Assembly (NCBI GenBank): GCA_037126765.1
Contig: JBBCBC010000012.1
Span: 6,696,001 to 6,760,000, forward strand
Direction of reading: 5' to 3'
From: Stenogyne calaminthoides
Lineage: Eukaryota; Streptophyta; Magnoliopsida; Lamiales; Lamiaceae
DNA length: 64,000 bases
The notes beneath the pieces are model-generated. The model saw nothing but the letters and a program-made list of their open reading frames with translations. It was not told where the DNA came from and searched no databases. The position numbers and the translations under genes were made by a program. Within the stretch, counting starts at the first letter, position 1. Each line of letters starts with the position of its first letter. Positions 1-12,107 of the stretch are shown here, in pieces.

Positions 1-598
1 AGTACATATTCTCAATAGGGTACCTAGCAAAGTAGTTGCCAAACACCCCCTATGAAGTTTTCATGGGCAAGAAACCTAGTATTAGGCACTTGCACATCTG
101 GGGTTGTCCATTGAGGTGCGACCTTACAGGCCGCGTGAAGGAAAATTGGACTCAAGAATGATTAGTTGTTACTTTGTTGGTTATCCTGAGTATTCTCGGG
201 GGTATAAGTTTCACCATCCCACATCAAGAACCTTTTTTGAAACGGGAAATGCTAGATTTCTTGAGGATGTTGAGTTTGGGAGGGAAGAGATCATAAGGGA
301 TGTTGTCTTTGAGGAAGAATCTGTTATTGACAAAGATATGGTTTCTATACCTATTGCTGCTCAAAACACAATTCCAGTGGTAGGGAATGATGTTCCTAAC
401 GTCATTCCAAATCAAGACAACAATGAGATTCTTCCTCCATTAGCTGAAGTACAAACTCATCAACCTCAAGAGGTGTCATTAAGGAGATCCACTAGAGAAA
501 GGAGAAGTGCAATTTCGGATGATTATGTAGTATTTCTCCAATCACCTTTGCACAAGCCAAATGTAGTTCTAACTCTCAAAAGTGGATTGATGACATGA
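1..598 (+). pseudogene. Copia element H: end of integrase and integrase-RT linker (broken)
   Basis: This is the C-terminal part of a Ty1/copia polyprotein, cut at its 5' end by the window edge. The first 100 bases read as the end of the integrase region (residues such as HLHIWGCP). A frame change lies around 40-50, at a run of C. The frame then continues through SCYFVGYPEYSRGYKF, the usual copia post-integrase segment, and an acidic linker ending near RRSTRERRS. The linker frame stops at 598, where the RT frame takes over in a different frame, so the original single ORF is broken. It belongs with the RT piece just downstream and with the RNase H tail and LTR at 11988-13709. Confidence 0.8.
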
Positions 599-1585
599 AG
601 GATGAGATGAAGTTTATGAGTGACAATGACGTTTGGGATCTTGTCAAATTGCCTGAAGGTATGAAACCCATTGGTTGTAAATGGATATTTAAAAGCAAGA
701 GGGATTCAAAGGGCAATATCGAAAGATATAAGGCTCGTCTGGTCGCCAAAGTCTTTACTCAAAAGGAGGGCATTGACTATAAAGAGAACTTCTATCCGGT
801 ATCATCGAAGGACTTTTTTAGAACTATTATGGCACTTGTAGCTCATTTTGATCTCGAGCTACACCAGATGGATGTAAAGACTGTGTTTCTCAATGGTGAC
901 ATTGAAGAAATAATCTATATGGTGCAGCTGGAAAACTTTGTATCCGGAGATCCAAAGTTTATGGTTTGGAAATTAAAGAAATCCATCTATGGGCTTAAAC
1001 AATCATCCAGTCAATGGTATCACCATCAAGTCATTACTTCATATGGTTTCGAGGTAAATGTCATTGACGATTGTGTATATCACATGTTCAGTGGGAGTAA
1101 ATACATTTTCTTGGTTTTGTACGTTGATGATATTCTATTTGCTAGTGGCGATATAGACTTATTTTGCAAAACTAAGAGATTTCAAACGAAGAAATTCGAG
1201 ATGAAAGATCTTGGTGAAGCCTCTTTTGTATTAGGAATCCAAATACTTAGAGATCGTTCTCAAGGTATTCTTGGATTATCGCAAAAGGCTATATCGATAA
1301 GGTTTTGAGTAGATTTGGCATGAAAGACTGTAAACCTTCGGATACCCCTATCGCTAAAGGAGACAAGTTTAGTCTCAAACAGTGCCCTGATAATGATTTT
1401 GAAAAAAAAGAGATGCAAAAGATTCCCTATGCATCGATAGTGGGAAGCCTTATGTACGCTCAAGTTTGTACTCGTCCTTATTTGGCATTTATAGTGGGAG
1501 ATTAGGCAGATACTTGAGTAATCTGGGAGAGCAACATTGGAAGGCAACCGAACGCGTGATGTGATACTTGAAGAGAACAATTGAT
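595..1585 (+). pseudogene. Copia element H: reverse transcriptase and start of RNase H (broken)
   Basis: This is the copia-type reverse transcriptase (RVT_2) of the old plus-strand element. Visible motifs are GCKWIFKSKRD and KARLVAK at the start, QMDVKTVFLNG, SIYGLKQS, and the catalytic YVDD box at about 1120-1131, which is intact. The frame breaks near 1305 (in the segment resembling KAYIDKVL) and resumes through YASIVGSLMYAQVCTRP. A stop occurs at about 1503, and the reading RYLSN then runs to 1585. There the sequence is cut by the LTR of element A. The expected middle of RNase H, about 100 residues, is missing between 1585 and 11988, so the A insertion was accompanied or followed by a deletion. 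Its lineage within copia is not resolved. Confidence 0.88.
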
Positions 1586-3440
1586 TGTTGGGGAATTAAT
1601 TGCCTGGATCTATTCGGGGTGAATATTTAAATACAAATTTAATTCTAACAATTATTACTAGCATGAATTAATCCTATATTAATTCAAATAATAATTCAAC
1701 AACAAATCATGCATATAAACAAGCCACATAAATCCTACGCATAAGGAATTGCTAGGAGTTTACGTGAACTAACCTCTTGGAGTGACAACCGTTAAGAAGA
1801 TGGATATCCCGTTCATACGAACAAACCCAAAGAGCATTCTCAAGTATTCCCCCGTCCTTGTTCAGTAATCCGGTGGAAGGATGCTCACGAACAATTAACA
1901 AAAGGAAAAATAAAATTATGTTGCACCACCTTTGTGGATTTCTAATTTTTCCAACATATGGAATTGCACTGGGGATAAAAAAATCATCCCCTATTTATAT
2001 TTAAGGGGTTGGACGAAAATTGTGTGGAAAATAAGATGGGAAATTTTTTTTCTTGATCTCCAAGAAATCTTGAATATATCTCATATATTCTTTTCTCCAT
2101 AATTAAAATATTCCACAAAATCCCACCTCCTTATATTTATGGATTTTTCGAAAACATGAAGGAGTAGGAATCCAAGATTTGGATCTTCTTGAATTTATTA
2201 AATATTCTTGTATTCCAAGAATACATATCTTCCATAATATATTTTCAAGAAAATCAAGAAAATTTTCCTTTCCTTATTTTATCATAATTTTCGAAAATTG
2301 CTTAATAAATAATCAAGTGTGAGATTTATTGAATTTAATGAGATAATCTTGTATTCCAAGAATACTTATCTTCATTCCATAACTAAATTCAAAGAAAATC
2401 TTTTCTCCCCTTTATATTTATTATTTTTGAAATTTATAGGAAAATTAGGCTACAATAATTTATTTTACTTTAAACAACACATTTTTCAGTTATTGGACCT
2501 TATCTTTTGGGCTACTTGAGGGACATTTAGGAGAATTAAGATTGGACCTTCCAATGGACCTTGAATTTCTAATATTGAGCCACTATATTATTCAAGTCCA
2601 TAAATATTAATTAATCCCACTACATAATTAATATTGCATTATCCATCTTAACCCATACTACTGTTAATATGGCTCTCGATTATTATTTCCCGTGTTTAAG
2701 ATTATCTAGTCCATTAATTAATTTAAGCCACTGAATAGCTTCATATTAATTAATATTTGTTTCCTTGGAGCAAGGTCAGCTCAACATTATTATCCATACC
2801 GAAAACAAATTTCACTTGCAAGATTTGGTATGATAAAACTTATGAGTCCACCAATGGGACAAATTAAGCAAGACGTACTTGCACACAATTCTCCGTATTG
2901 AATCTTAGCAATCGTCATGTAACTAATAATATTGCCCAAAACACAAAGTATTGAATCACATTGGTTCTCTACCCAACATAAATAAAAGTAATAATTATTA
3001 ATTCCACACGATCCTATTTAAGTGACGGGGATTAAGAAATAACAAACCACTGAGGTCTAATTCTTCTATATTCAGCACTGGAGAATTTATCCTCCTGTAG
3101 GTCCTATTCAGCGCATCATAATGCACTAGTGCAATCTCTTGGTCAAGAAAAGTCAATCTGAGTCTTACACTTCAACCTTTCACGATGGATTGTTCATTTT
3201 CATCTGGGTTGTGAATTCTGTACTTTGGTTACAAGGGACTGTTAATTTAATCTTCTGTGATCTGGTATCACAAAGTTAATTATAATGTAACACGTACTAT
3301 TTATTGAACAGGTATGCAATAAATATATGTAACATTCAATCATATTTAAAGCATCAGTGATAAATAATTTATTTCAGCAAATAAGACAGAAATTCAGTTT
3401 GGTTATACAAAGTAAAAGCATACTTTTCAGTATAACCCCA
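1586..3440 (-). repeat. Left (3') LTR of copia element A
   Basis: About 1.85 kb, closely similar along its length to 9045-10898 and, in its first part, to 63466-64000. On the plus strand it begins TGTTGGGGAATTAATTG. The other end should read CCCAACA followed by a CTCCCACTT tract, but here about 10 bases spanning the LTR/PPT junction are deleted (at about 3438-3441). A minus-strand TATA-like box (TATAAATA) lies at about 1992-1999. Short homopolymer and base differences from the right LTR show that this is not a recent insertion. Confidence 0.88.
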
Positions 3441-3494
3441 CTTATACTCAAAGACTGCTTTTAAGTATACTACAGCACGTCTCGTGTTGTTCTA

Positions 3495-4388
3495 CGTGAC
3501 ATCTAATGTCAGCCACACGAACCTAATAATATATCTCCCACTTATACTCAAAGCAGATTGACAACGCTCTTGACACCCATTCCTTCCACATGTCTCTCGA
3601 ATGTATTCTGAGGCAGACCCTTTGTGAATGGATCTACTAGGTTGTCCTCTAAAGCGATCTTTGCCACCTCTATATCTCATCTCTTAACGATTTCTCGTAT
3701 ATGATGGTATTTCCTTTCAATGTGTTTGCTGGCCTTGTGGGCTCTTGGTTTCTTTGAATTTGCAACTGCTCCAACATTATCACTGTAGACCGTGATGGTG
3801 CTGGGCAAATCCGAAACTACGTCCAACTCCACTAGGAAGTTCTTGAGTCAAACCGCTTCCTTCGCTGCTTCACAAGCAGCTACATATTCGGTTTCTGTGG
3901 TCGAATCGGCGATGCATTTTTGCTTAAAGCTTCTCCATGTCATGGCTCCTCCCCCCCATGCAAAACACACTACCCGAGGTAGATTTTCAAAAATCTAAGT
4001 CTGATTGAAAATCCGAGTCCGTGTAACCGATGGGAATCAGACTGTCTAACTGATAAACCAACATTCTATCCCGAGTTCTCTTCAGATACTTCAGAATGTT
4101 TTTAACTGCAGTCCAATATTCTTTCCCTGGGTTACTCTGATATCTCGCTACCATGCCAACGGCAAAGCAGATATCTGGTCTCATGCACAACATTGCATAC
4201 ATAAGACTTCCAATAGCCGAAGCATAAGGAACGCCTTTCATGTCATCTATCTCCTTTTGTGTCTTAGGGCACATTTCCTTGGATAGATGGATTCCATGTC
4301 TGAAGGGTACAAAACCTTTCCTGGAATCTTGCATGCTGAATTGCTTCAAGACAGTATCTATGTATGAAGCTTGAGATAATCCTATCAT
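3495..4388 (-). pseudogene. Copia A: RNase H region (broken)
   Basis: This is the 3' end of pol. The frame starting near 4388 shows GLSQASYIDTVLKQF, GVPYASAIGSLMYAMLC and KYLKRTRDRMLVYQ, then a premature stop at about 3987. The following bases continue the RNase H reading, with degraded equivalents of RKSTSG, ADST.E.EYVA and DPFTKGLPQNTF down to about 3545. The same region is better preserved in the partial second copy at 11061-11618. RNase H removes the RNA strand during reverse transcription in the element's cytoplasmic particle. No active product is expected from this copy. Confidence 0.85.
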
Positions 4389-4448
4389 CCTTTTCTTACG
4401 ATCTCGAGTGATCTTGATCCCAAGGATGTGACCGGCTTCCCCTAAGTC

Positions 4449-5267
4449 CTACAAGTCAAACTGTTTTGATAGCCATGCCCTTACGTCCGACAACACCTTT
4501 ACATCATCTCCGATGAGCAGAATGTCTTCCACGTATAGTACTAAGAATACCAAGGCAGTTCCGACACGCTTTCTATACACACAACTCTCATACTCATTTT
4601 GATCAAACCCGTAAGACTTTATAACTTGATCAAAACATTGGTTCCAAGCACGGGATGCTTGCTTTAGTCCGTAAATGGACTTCTTGAGCTTGCAAACTAG
4701 ATGTTCTTGGTCTTTATCAACGAAGCCTTCGAGTTGTTGCATATAGATCTCTTCTTCAAGACTTCCGTTAAGGAAAGCTGTCTTGACATCCATTTGCCAG
4801 ATCTCAAAGTCGAGATGCACAGCTATCGACAAGAGAATACGAATGGACTTAAGCATAGCTACATGTGAAAAAGTTTCCTCATAATCGATCCCTTCTTTCT
4901 GAGTGTACCCTTTTGCCACAAGTCTAGCCTTGAAGGTCTCTACCTTCCCGTCCGATCCTCTTTTCCTCTTGTATACCCACTTGAATCCAATGGGTTTAAC
5001 CCAATTAAGTGGTTCGACTAGCTCCCACACCTTATTGCGATCCATAGAACCCATCTCAACTTCCATTGTTGTTTGCCAAGAATCTGCATCCTTGTCTTGG
5101 ATTGCCTCATTGCATGTCCATGAGTTCGATTCATCTACATCGGGGACCAAGTCCGATGACTCTCCTATCCCCATGAATCTCTCGGGCTGTCTAACAACCG
5201 CCCCACTACGATGAGGTTCTGGTTGTGTAAGTGTGTCACTTGGTATGTCAACTTGTACAGTTGGCAT
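4449..5267 (-). pseudogene. Copia A: reverse transcriptase domain
   Basis: This is the longest surviving coding block of the element, 272 residues, recognisable as RVT_2. It shows WVKPIGFKWVYKRKRG, KARLVAKGYTQKEGIDYEET, QMDVKTAFLNGSLEEEIYMQQ and SIYGLKQASRAWN. The catalytic box reads YVEDILL where YVDDILL is expected, an Asp-to-Glu change in the active site at about 4515-4535. It is separated from the integrase part by a stop and frame change near 5300, and from RNase H by a short gap at 4389-4448. Confidence 0.9.
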
Positions 5268-5315
5268 TGAGGTAAGCCATCTTAGCTCATCTAAGGTAAT
5301 CTCACTTCTGGGCTT

Positions 5316-6588
5316 TCAATCGTTCATATAGTCTTCTTCCAAAAATCTAAAGTGTGTATTGATTACCACCTTTTGATCTTCGGGACCATAGAACATGCAC
5401 CCTTTTGTTCCTTCGGGATACCCTATAAACAACCTTAATTCTGATCGTTGATCCAATTTACCGGCTTCCTTGTCCAACACGTATGCCAGACACCCCCAGA
5501 TCTTCATGTGTCTTAAATTGGGCTTGCGCCCGGTCCACAATTCTTTAAGGGTTTTGGGAACTGATTTGGATGGCACCAAGTTCAGAATGTAAGTCGTTGT
5601 TTCCAAGGCGTGACCCAAAAATTATTTTGGTAGATCCGCATAACTCATCATTGATCTGACCATTTCTAAAAGAGTTCAGTTTCTTCGTTCTGCAACCCCG
5701 TTTTGTTGAGGGGTTCCGGGTGAAGTTAACTGATACAATCCCTTCGTCTGACAAGTAGTTCAAAAATTCATCGCTGAGGTATTCGCCTCCACGATCAAAT
5801 TGTAGATACTTGATACTCTTTTCCCTATGATTCTTTCCTTGAGACTTAAATTCTTTGAATTTATCAAACCAGATTTATGCTTCATAAGGTAAATGTATCC
5901 ATATCTTGAGTAATCATCAATAAAAGTAACGAAATACTCATAATCCCCTTTGCTTTGATTGACATTAGACCACATACATCAGTGTGAACGAGTTCTAACA
6001 CTTCTTTGGCTCTATTCCCCTTAGCTCCAAATGCCCTCTTAGTCATTTTACCCTCCAAACATGATTTGCAGGTTGGAAATGGTTCAACCCAGAGTGACTC
6101 CAATGAACCATCTTGAACCAACCTTTGGATCCTCTTTGGATTAATATGACCTAGTCTTAGATGCCATAGAAGTGTTTCGTTCACATCTGCTGAACGTTTT
6201 CGTTTATTACTCGAAGCATTCGATGTGTTATATAATGCATTTCGTGAGTGGTGTGCACAGTTAATTGTATAGAGATTATTCGACAACGTTCCATGACAGA
6301 TAAACTCATTATTTAGAGCAATGGTAACAGCTTTATTAAAGTATACGAATATCCATCAAGAAAACGTTTAGAAACCGAAATTAAATTCTTTCTAAAACTA
6401 GGAACGTAAAGAACATCTCTTAAAATTAAAACTTTATTTTCAAAAGACATGTGCACGTCTCCCACTGCTTCAGCTGCTACTCTCGTAGCATCGCCCAGTG
6501 TGATGAGGATCTCACTCCCACTAAGTTGTCGGGTCCGCTTGAACCCCTGTAAAGTGAAACAAACATGATCAGTGGATCCCGTATCCAC
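5316..6588 (-). pseudogene. Copia A: protease, GAG-pre-integrase and integrase (several frames)
   Basis: Read right to left, the protease active-site motif is MDTGSTDHV (about 6560-6588). The GAG-pre-integrase zinc-binding segment follows, with LWHLRLGHINPKRI and CKSCLEGKMTKR (about 6050-6180). Next are the integrase core pieces HTDVCG and YFVTFIDDYSRYGYIYL (about 5890-6000), and finally WGCLAYV and LRLFIGYPEGTKG at 5316-5618. At least three frame changes separate these pieces (about 6310, 5900 and 5600). The order PR-INT-RT-RH marks it as copia rather than gypsy. Confidence 0.87.
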
Positions 6589-6690
6589 TACCCATGAATG
6601 GGAAACATACGCCGCTAAATAAGTTTCAACAACTAGTTCATGAGAATTACCTTTCTTTCCATTCCACTTAGGTTTGGAACAGGCCGACCT

Positions 6691-7458
6691 CTAGTGTCCT
6701 ATCTCACCGCACTCCAAACATTTCCTCTTACTTAAACTCTTATCTTTGATGGACGTTGAGCCTACTTGGTTTAGGCTCTTTGTTTTCTCATCATTCTTAC
6801 CACCAATTGGCCTAGAAAGAAAAGAAGACCCCTTTGCAACCAAGTTTGTTTTCTTGCGCCCCATTTCCTCTTCAACCAATGTAAAAACATTTACTAAATC
6901 ATCCACAGTGAATTCCAGATCGCTCATCAGGTATCCTAGATAGATGTGATCATAGCTCTTTGGCAGAGAATGGAGAATGAAATCAACTTTGGTTTTGAAA
7001 TCACATTTTTCGCCAAGAATTTCAAGTTCCTCAAAGAGAACCATAACCCTAAGAACCTACTCCCTTGTGGTCTTTCCTTCTTCCATTTTTAGTTTGGCCA
7101 TGTATGCCTTATGCTTTGGACTGCCATACGGGTCGGATGCAAACATCGCTTCGAGATTTCGCATGATATCTGTAGCTGATTCAAATCCTTGGTGAAGGAG
7201 TTTTAACAAATCTTACATATGTGCCAAGATTGTGTCCTTCATCAATTCATTGGCCAACTCCCATTCATCATACTCCATTTCGTCCCATATACCAGCATCC
7301 TCAGTAGGTTTTTCGGGTTTTGGTATGTCAAGTGCCCATTTGGATTCTTGTGCAGCTAGGATGAATTTCATTTTATGATTCCAATCAAAACAGTTTTCGA
7401 TTCCAATGAGTTTAAGATCCTTGAGTTTATTAAACAGTGGATTAAAAGGTTGCGACAT
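6691..7458 (-). pseudogene. Copia A: gag
   Basis: Gag starts at about 7458 with MSQPFNPLFNKLKDLKLIG, followed by NCFDWNHKMKFILAAQE. This is the usual start of copia Gag, in which an aromatic residue and W mark the first helix. The first piece ends at a stop at 7213. The second piece (7044-6691) holds ILHSLPKSYDHIYLGYL and ends at KCLECGEIGH, the first three ligands of the CCHC zinc knuckle. The final Cys position reads as a stop at about 6690. Gag would form the virus-like particle and bind the element's RNA. Confidence 0.85.
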
Positions 7459-9044
7459 GCTGAACCGAAATAAATAACGATTTGTATAAGCACAAAATCA
7501 TCACATAATTCGATCACATGAGTCATATTAAAATCTCCAAAAAAATATGAACATGCATCAGCCAACATCTCAAAACAATTTAAAAAAAACCACGTGGGTT
7601 GGGTCATTATTTAAACACATTCAAGCAGGTTACAAACATAAATAGTTGCAAACCTTTAATTTCCAAATTAATAGTTGGCTCTCACATGACCAATATAAAA
7701 TTGACAGCGACTTCGGGGAAGTGTATCCATATCAATTTTATACCTAAGTAATAACCATGATTAAATACATAATTATTATTTCGTTTTTGAATGAGCCTCG
7801 TGGGGAGGGTCATAGTCGCCACTAATAATAATTCACAATCATCCTATGGAATTTATTCATGTGAAAGCTATCTTTTAGCCGTCTCGTGGGGGGAATTTCT
7901 CCAAAAGAATTCACAAATAAATAAATCATGGAGATCAAAATTAATTTTATTTTATTATCTGGAATAAAATTGTCAATTAATTATTTAAAGCATACTTAGT
8001 AATTTTCGAAAGTGAGATTTTTCAAAACAATTTCTCATGCATCGCATATTCAAACAAATTAAATAAGCACGAAAAATATAAAGCAAACATCAAAATAAAA
8101 AAATTAAACACATTGGACACATATATCCAATTGTCAGGGTTAATTTTTATCATGTCTTGATCTTGAGAAATCATCTTCATAGTCTTTATTGTTCATCTCG
8201 AAAAGCTCCCACTTGACCGCAATAAATTCTTTAAAATGTCCTCCGTCTAGGTTTGAGATGACGTCCGGGAACGGGTAGCTCACGCCACGGAACGCGTATC
8301 CACGTGCGCCTAGGCTCACGACTCACGTTCGGACCGGCCATCCGCGCCCATCGCTCGGCGGTACTCGGTAGGATGTGGATCCGTTCGGCGTGCCCCCTTG
8401 CAAGACGCCAAACCCATACGCCTAAGATCCCCGGCTTTGGCCCGTCTTTTTGCGCATCGCGCCCATGCCGCCCAGCTTTTCACCCCCAGCAGCGCCCCGT
8501 GTCCGCCTGAAGGCGGCGCCGTCGTCTTTGTGCTTTCCCCACGTCGTTGCGAAGGCCAAGCCACACCTCGCCCCAAGTTCCGCTTTGGTACTTTCGGCCA
8601 CGCTTTGGTTGCGCCTGCGTGCGCCGAGTGCTCTTAGCCAGCCCCATACGCGACCGCCTAGCACCTTGTGCTTTGGCTCGCGTACGTTCGGGCACTTGGT
8701 CGCCCATCTTCAATTCTTCGTTTCCGCCTTCGTTTCCGATCCGGTTACAATTTATTTACAAAAAATAAATAAACATAGATCTAGACTAGTCTATTACATT
8801 GAACAAATCAAACAAATCCTAATCTACTCGTGGATTTTCTCACGAGGCAAAACGAATTCGAACGAATCGAATTAAAAAACCACAATTATATACATGCATA
8901 ATTAAATATTCATCAAATACCATGACAATTGGATACCTGCAAAAAATGATCTAGCAATTCTACTATTCAATTTCAAATTTAATGAAAATGAATTAAATTA
9001 CAATTTAAAAATTCAGAGCCCGAAACCGAGGTTCTGATATCAGT
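7459..9044 (-). other. 5' leader of copia element A with a GC-rich stretch
   Basis: About 1.6 kb lies between the right LTR and gag, and no conserved domain is visible. Most is AT-rich, but about 8265-8740 is strongly GC-rich with many CG dinucleotides. It produces open frames on both strands that look like composition effects rather than genes. The leader ends at the primer-binding site at 9027-9043. Confidence 0.6.
9027..9043 (-). promoter_or_regulatory. Primer-binding site of copia element A
   Basis: Directly inside the right LTR the minus strand reads CTGATATCAGAACCTCGG. This resembles the initiator-methionine tRNA 3'-end complement (TGGTATCAGAGC) used by most plant LTR elements, with a few changes. 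Its position fixes the right LTR as the 5' LTR and the element as minus strand. Confidence 0.7.
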
Positions 9045-10898
9045 TGTTGGGGAATTAATTGCCCGGATCTATTCGGGGTGAATATTTAAATACAAATTTA
9101 ATTCTAACAATTATTACTAGCATGAATTAATCCTATATTAATTCTAATAATAATTCAACAACAAATCATGCATATAAACAAGCCACATAAATCATACGCA
9201 TCCGGAATTACTAGGAGTTTATGTGAACTAACATCTTGGAATGACAACCGTTGAGAAGATGGATATCTCGTTCACACGACAAACCCAAAGAGCCTTCTCA
9301 AGTATTCCCTCGTCCTTGTTCAACAATCCGGTGGAAGGATGCTCGCGAACAATAAACAAAAGGAAAAATAAAATTATGTTGCACCACCTTTGTGGATTTC
9401 TAATTTTTCCAACACATGGAATTGCACTGGGGTTAAAAAATTCATCCCCTATTTATACTTAAGGGGTTGGACGAAAATTGTGTGGAAAATAAGATGGGAA
9501 AATCTTTTTCTTGATCTCCAAGAAATCTTGAATATATTCCATATATTATTTTCTCCATAATTAAAATATTCCATAAAATCCCACCTCTTTATATTTATGG
9601 GTTTTTCGAAAAAATGAAGGAGTAGGAATCTAAGATTTGGATCTTCTTGAATTTATGAGATATTCTTGTATTCCAAGAATACATATCTTCCATAATTTGT
9701 TTTCAAGAAAATCAAGAAAATCTTCCTTTCCTTATTTTATCAAAATTTTCGAAAATTGCTTAATAAATAACCAAGTGGGGGATTTCTTGAATTTAATGAG
9801 ATAATCTTTTATTCCAAGAATACTTATATTCATTCCATAACAAAATTCAAAGAAAATATTTTCTTCCTTTTATATTTATTATTTTCGAAATTTATAGAAA
9901 AATTAGGCAACAATAATTTATTTTATTTTAAACACTTTTTTAAGTTATTGGACTTTATCTTTTGAGCTACTTGAGGGGCCTTTGGGAGAATTAAGATTTG
10001 ACCTTCCAATGGACTTTGAATTTCTAATATTGAGCCACAATATTATTCAAGCCTATAAATATTAATTAATCTCACTACATAATTAATATTGTACTACCCA
10101 TCTTAACCCATATTACTGTTAATATGGCTCCCAGTTATTATTTCCTGTGTTTAAGATTATCTAGTCCATTAATTAATTTATGCCACTAAATAGCTTCATA
10201 TTAATTAATATATTTTTCCTTGGAATAAGGTCAGCTCAACATTGTTATCCATACTGGAAACAAATTCCACTTGCAAGATTTGGTATAATAAAACTTATGA
10301 GCCCACCAAGGGGACAAATCAAGCAAGACGTACTTGCACACGATTCTCCGTATTAAATCTTAGTAATCGTCATGTAACTAATAATATTGCCCAAAATACA
10401 AAGTATTGAATCACATTGATTCTCTACCCAACATGAATCAAAGCAATAATTATTAATTCCACACGATCCAATTTAAGGGACGGGGATTAAGAAATAACAA
10501 ACCACTGATGTCTAATTCTTCTATATTCAGCACTGAAGAATTTATCCACATGTAGGTCCTATTCAGCGCATCATAATGCACTAGTGCAATCTCTTGGTCA
10601 AGACAAGTCAATCTGAGTCTTACACTTCAACCTTTCACGATGGATTGTTCATTTCCATCTGGGTTGTGAATTATGTACTTTGGTTACAAGGGACTGTTAA
10701 TTTAATCTTTTGTGATCTGGTATCACTAAATTAACTATAATGTATCAGTTACTATTTATTGAACAGGTATGCAGTAAATATATGTAACATTCAATCATAT
10801 ATAAAGCATCAATGATAAATAATTTATTTAAGCAAATAAGACAGAAATTCAGTTTGGTTATACAAAGTAAAAACATACTTTTCAGTATAATCCCAACA
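9045..10898 (-). repeat. Right LTR of copia element A, shared with a second partial unit
   Basis: 1854 bases, from TGTTGGGG to CCCAACA, matching 1586-3440. It is the 5' LTR of the unit at 1586-10898 and, by position, the 3' LTR of the truncated unit at 10899-11987. A minus-strand TATA-like box lies near 9449-9456. Confidence 0.9.
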
Positions 10899-10909
10899 AT
10901 CTCCCACTT
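10899..10909 (-). promoter_or_regulatory. Polypurine tract of the second A unit
   Basis: On the minus strand AAGTGGGAGAT immediately precedes the LTR start TGTTGGGA. This is the plus-strand primer site expected next to a 3' LTR. In the left copy of the element the same junction is deleted. Confidence 0.75.
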
Positions 10910-11987
10910 ATACTCAAAGTCTGCTTTTAAGTATACTACAGCACGTCTCGTGTTGTTCTATGTGACATCTAATGTCACCCACATGAACCTAATAATATCT
11001 CTCCCACTTATACTCAAAGCAGATTGACAACCTCTTGACACCCATTCCTTCCACATGTCTCTAGAATGTATTCTGAGGCAGACCCTTTGTGAATGGATCT
11101 GCTAGGTTGTCCTTTGACGTGATCTTTGTCACCTCTATATCTCCTCTCTTAACGATTTCTCGTATAAGATGGTATTTCCTTTCAATGTGTTTGCTGGCCT
11201 TGTGGGCTCTTGGTTCCCTTGAATTTGCAACTGCTCTAGCATTATCACAGTAGACCGTGATGGTGCTGGGAAAATTCGGAACTACATCCAAGTCCACTAG
11301 GAAGTTCTTGAGCCAAACCGCTTCCTTCGCTGCTTCACAGACAGCTACATATTCGGCTTCCATGGTAGAATCTGCGATGCATTTATGCTTAACGCTTCTC
11401 CATGTCATAGATCCTCCCCCCATGCAAAACACACTACCCGAGGTAGATTTTCTGGAATCTAAGTCTGATTGGAAATCCGAGTCCGTGTAACCGATGGGAA
11501 TCATACTGTCTGACTGATAAACCAACATTCTATCCCGAGTTCTCTTCAGATACTTCAGAATGTTTTTAACTGCAGTCCAATGTTCTTTCCCTGGTTTACT
11601 CTGATGTCTCGCTACCATGCCAACGGCAAATCAGATATCTGGTCTCGTGCACAGTATTGCATACATAAGACTTCCGGCAGCCGAAGCATAAGGAACGCCT
11701 TTCATGTCATCTATCTCCTTTTGTGCCTTAGGGCACATTTCCTTGGATAGATGGATTCCATGTCTGAAGGGTACAAAACCTTTCCTGGAATCTTGCATGC
11801 TGGATCGCTTCAAGACAGTATCTATGTATGAAGCTTGCGATAAGCCTATCATCCTTTTCTTATGACTCGAGTGATCTTGATCAATGGGGGTGACCGGCTT
11901 CCCCTTAGTCCTACATGTCAAACTATTTTGACAGTCATGCCCTACGTCCGACAACACCTTTACATCGTCTCCGATGAGCAGAATGTC
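10910..11987 (-). pseudogene. Second, partial copy of copia A pol (RNase H and end of RT)
   Basis: Near-duplicate of 3450-4520. The RNase H part (11061-11618) is open and better preserved than in the left copy. It shows GYTDSDFQSDLDSRKSTSGS, ADSTMEAEYVA, HIERKYHLIREIV and DNLADPFTKGLPQNTF. The upstream piece (11631-11996) retains GLSQASYIDTVLKR. A frame break at about 11630 separates them. Similarity to the left copy stops at about 11987, within the RT region, where element H sequence resumes. Confidence 0.85.
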
Positions 11988-12107
11988 GTCAAACATATTA
12001 GGACGGATTCTATGCTAGCGGATCCCTTAACTAAAGCAGTAACACTAAAACTGTTTCATGAGCATACTGCTCATATGGGTGTTATTCAAAACTTTAACTT
12101 AGTTTAG
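11988..12107 (+). pseudogene. Copia element H: C-terminal tail of RNase H
   Basis: On the plus strand the reading VKHIRTDSMLADPLTKAV, then HMGVI and a stop at about 12105, is the conserved end of copia pol. It has the same orientation as the RT at 595-1585, and nothing else here accounts for it. It is therefore taken as the other half of element H, separated by the 10.4-kb block of element A. Confidence 0.8.

Larger units (their letters stand above)
1586..11987 (-). mobile_element. Copia element A with LTR-internal-LTR-partial internal structure
   Basis: This is a Ty1/copia retrotransposon on the minus strand. One unit is LTR 1586-3440, internal region 3441-9044 and LTR 9045-10898, about 9.3 kb in all. 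Beyond the right LTR, 10899-11987 repeats the 3' part of the internal region (end of RT, RNase H, PPT), so the right LTR is shared by two units and the second is truncated at about 11987. LTR ends read TGTTGGGG and CCCAACA. A primer-binding site lies beside the right LTR and a polypurine tract beside its other end. Coding parts are broken by frameshifts and stops. The whole block sits inside element H, with no LTR at its right edge, so no target duplication can be tested there. Confidence 0.88.

Noticed and set aside
8304..8875. Cluster of overlapping open frames on both strands in a GC-rich region
   Set aside because: Five or more mutually overlapping frames with Arg/Pro/Ala-rich peptides and no domain. 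They lie in the untranslated leader of copia A and follow from the GC-rich composition.
11862..12107. Single plus-strand ORF spanning 11862-12107
   Set aside because: Its first half is antisense to the copia A remnant. Only the part after about 11988 is genuine element H coding sequence.
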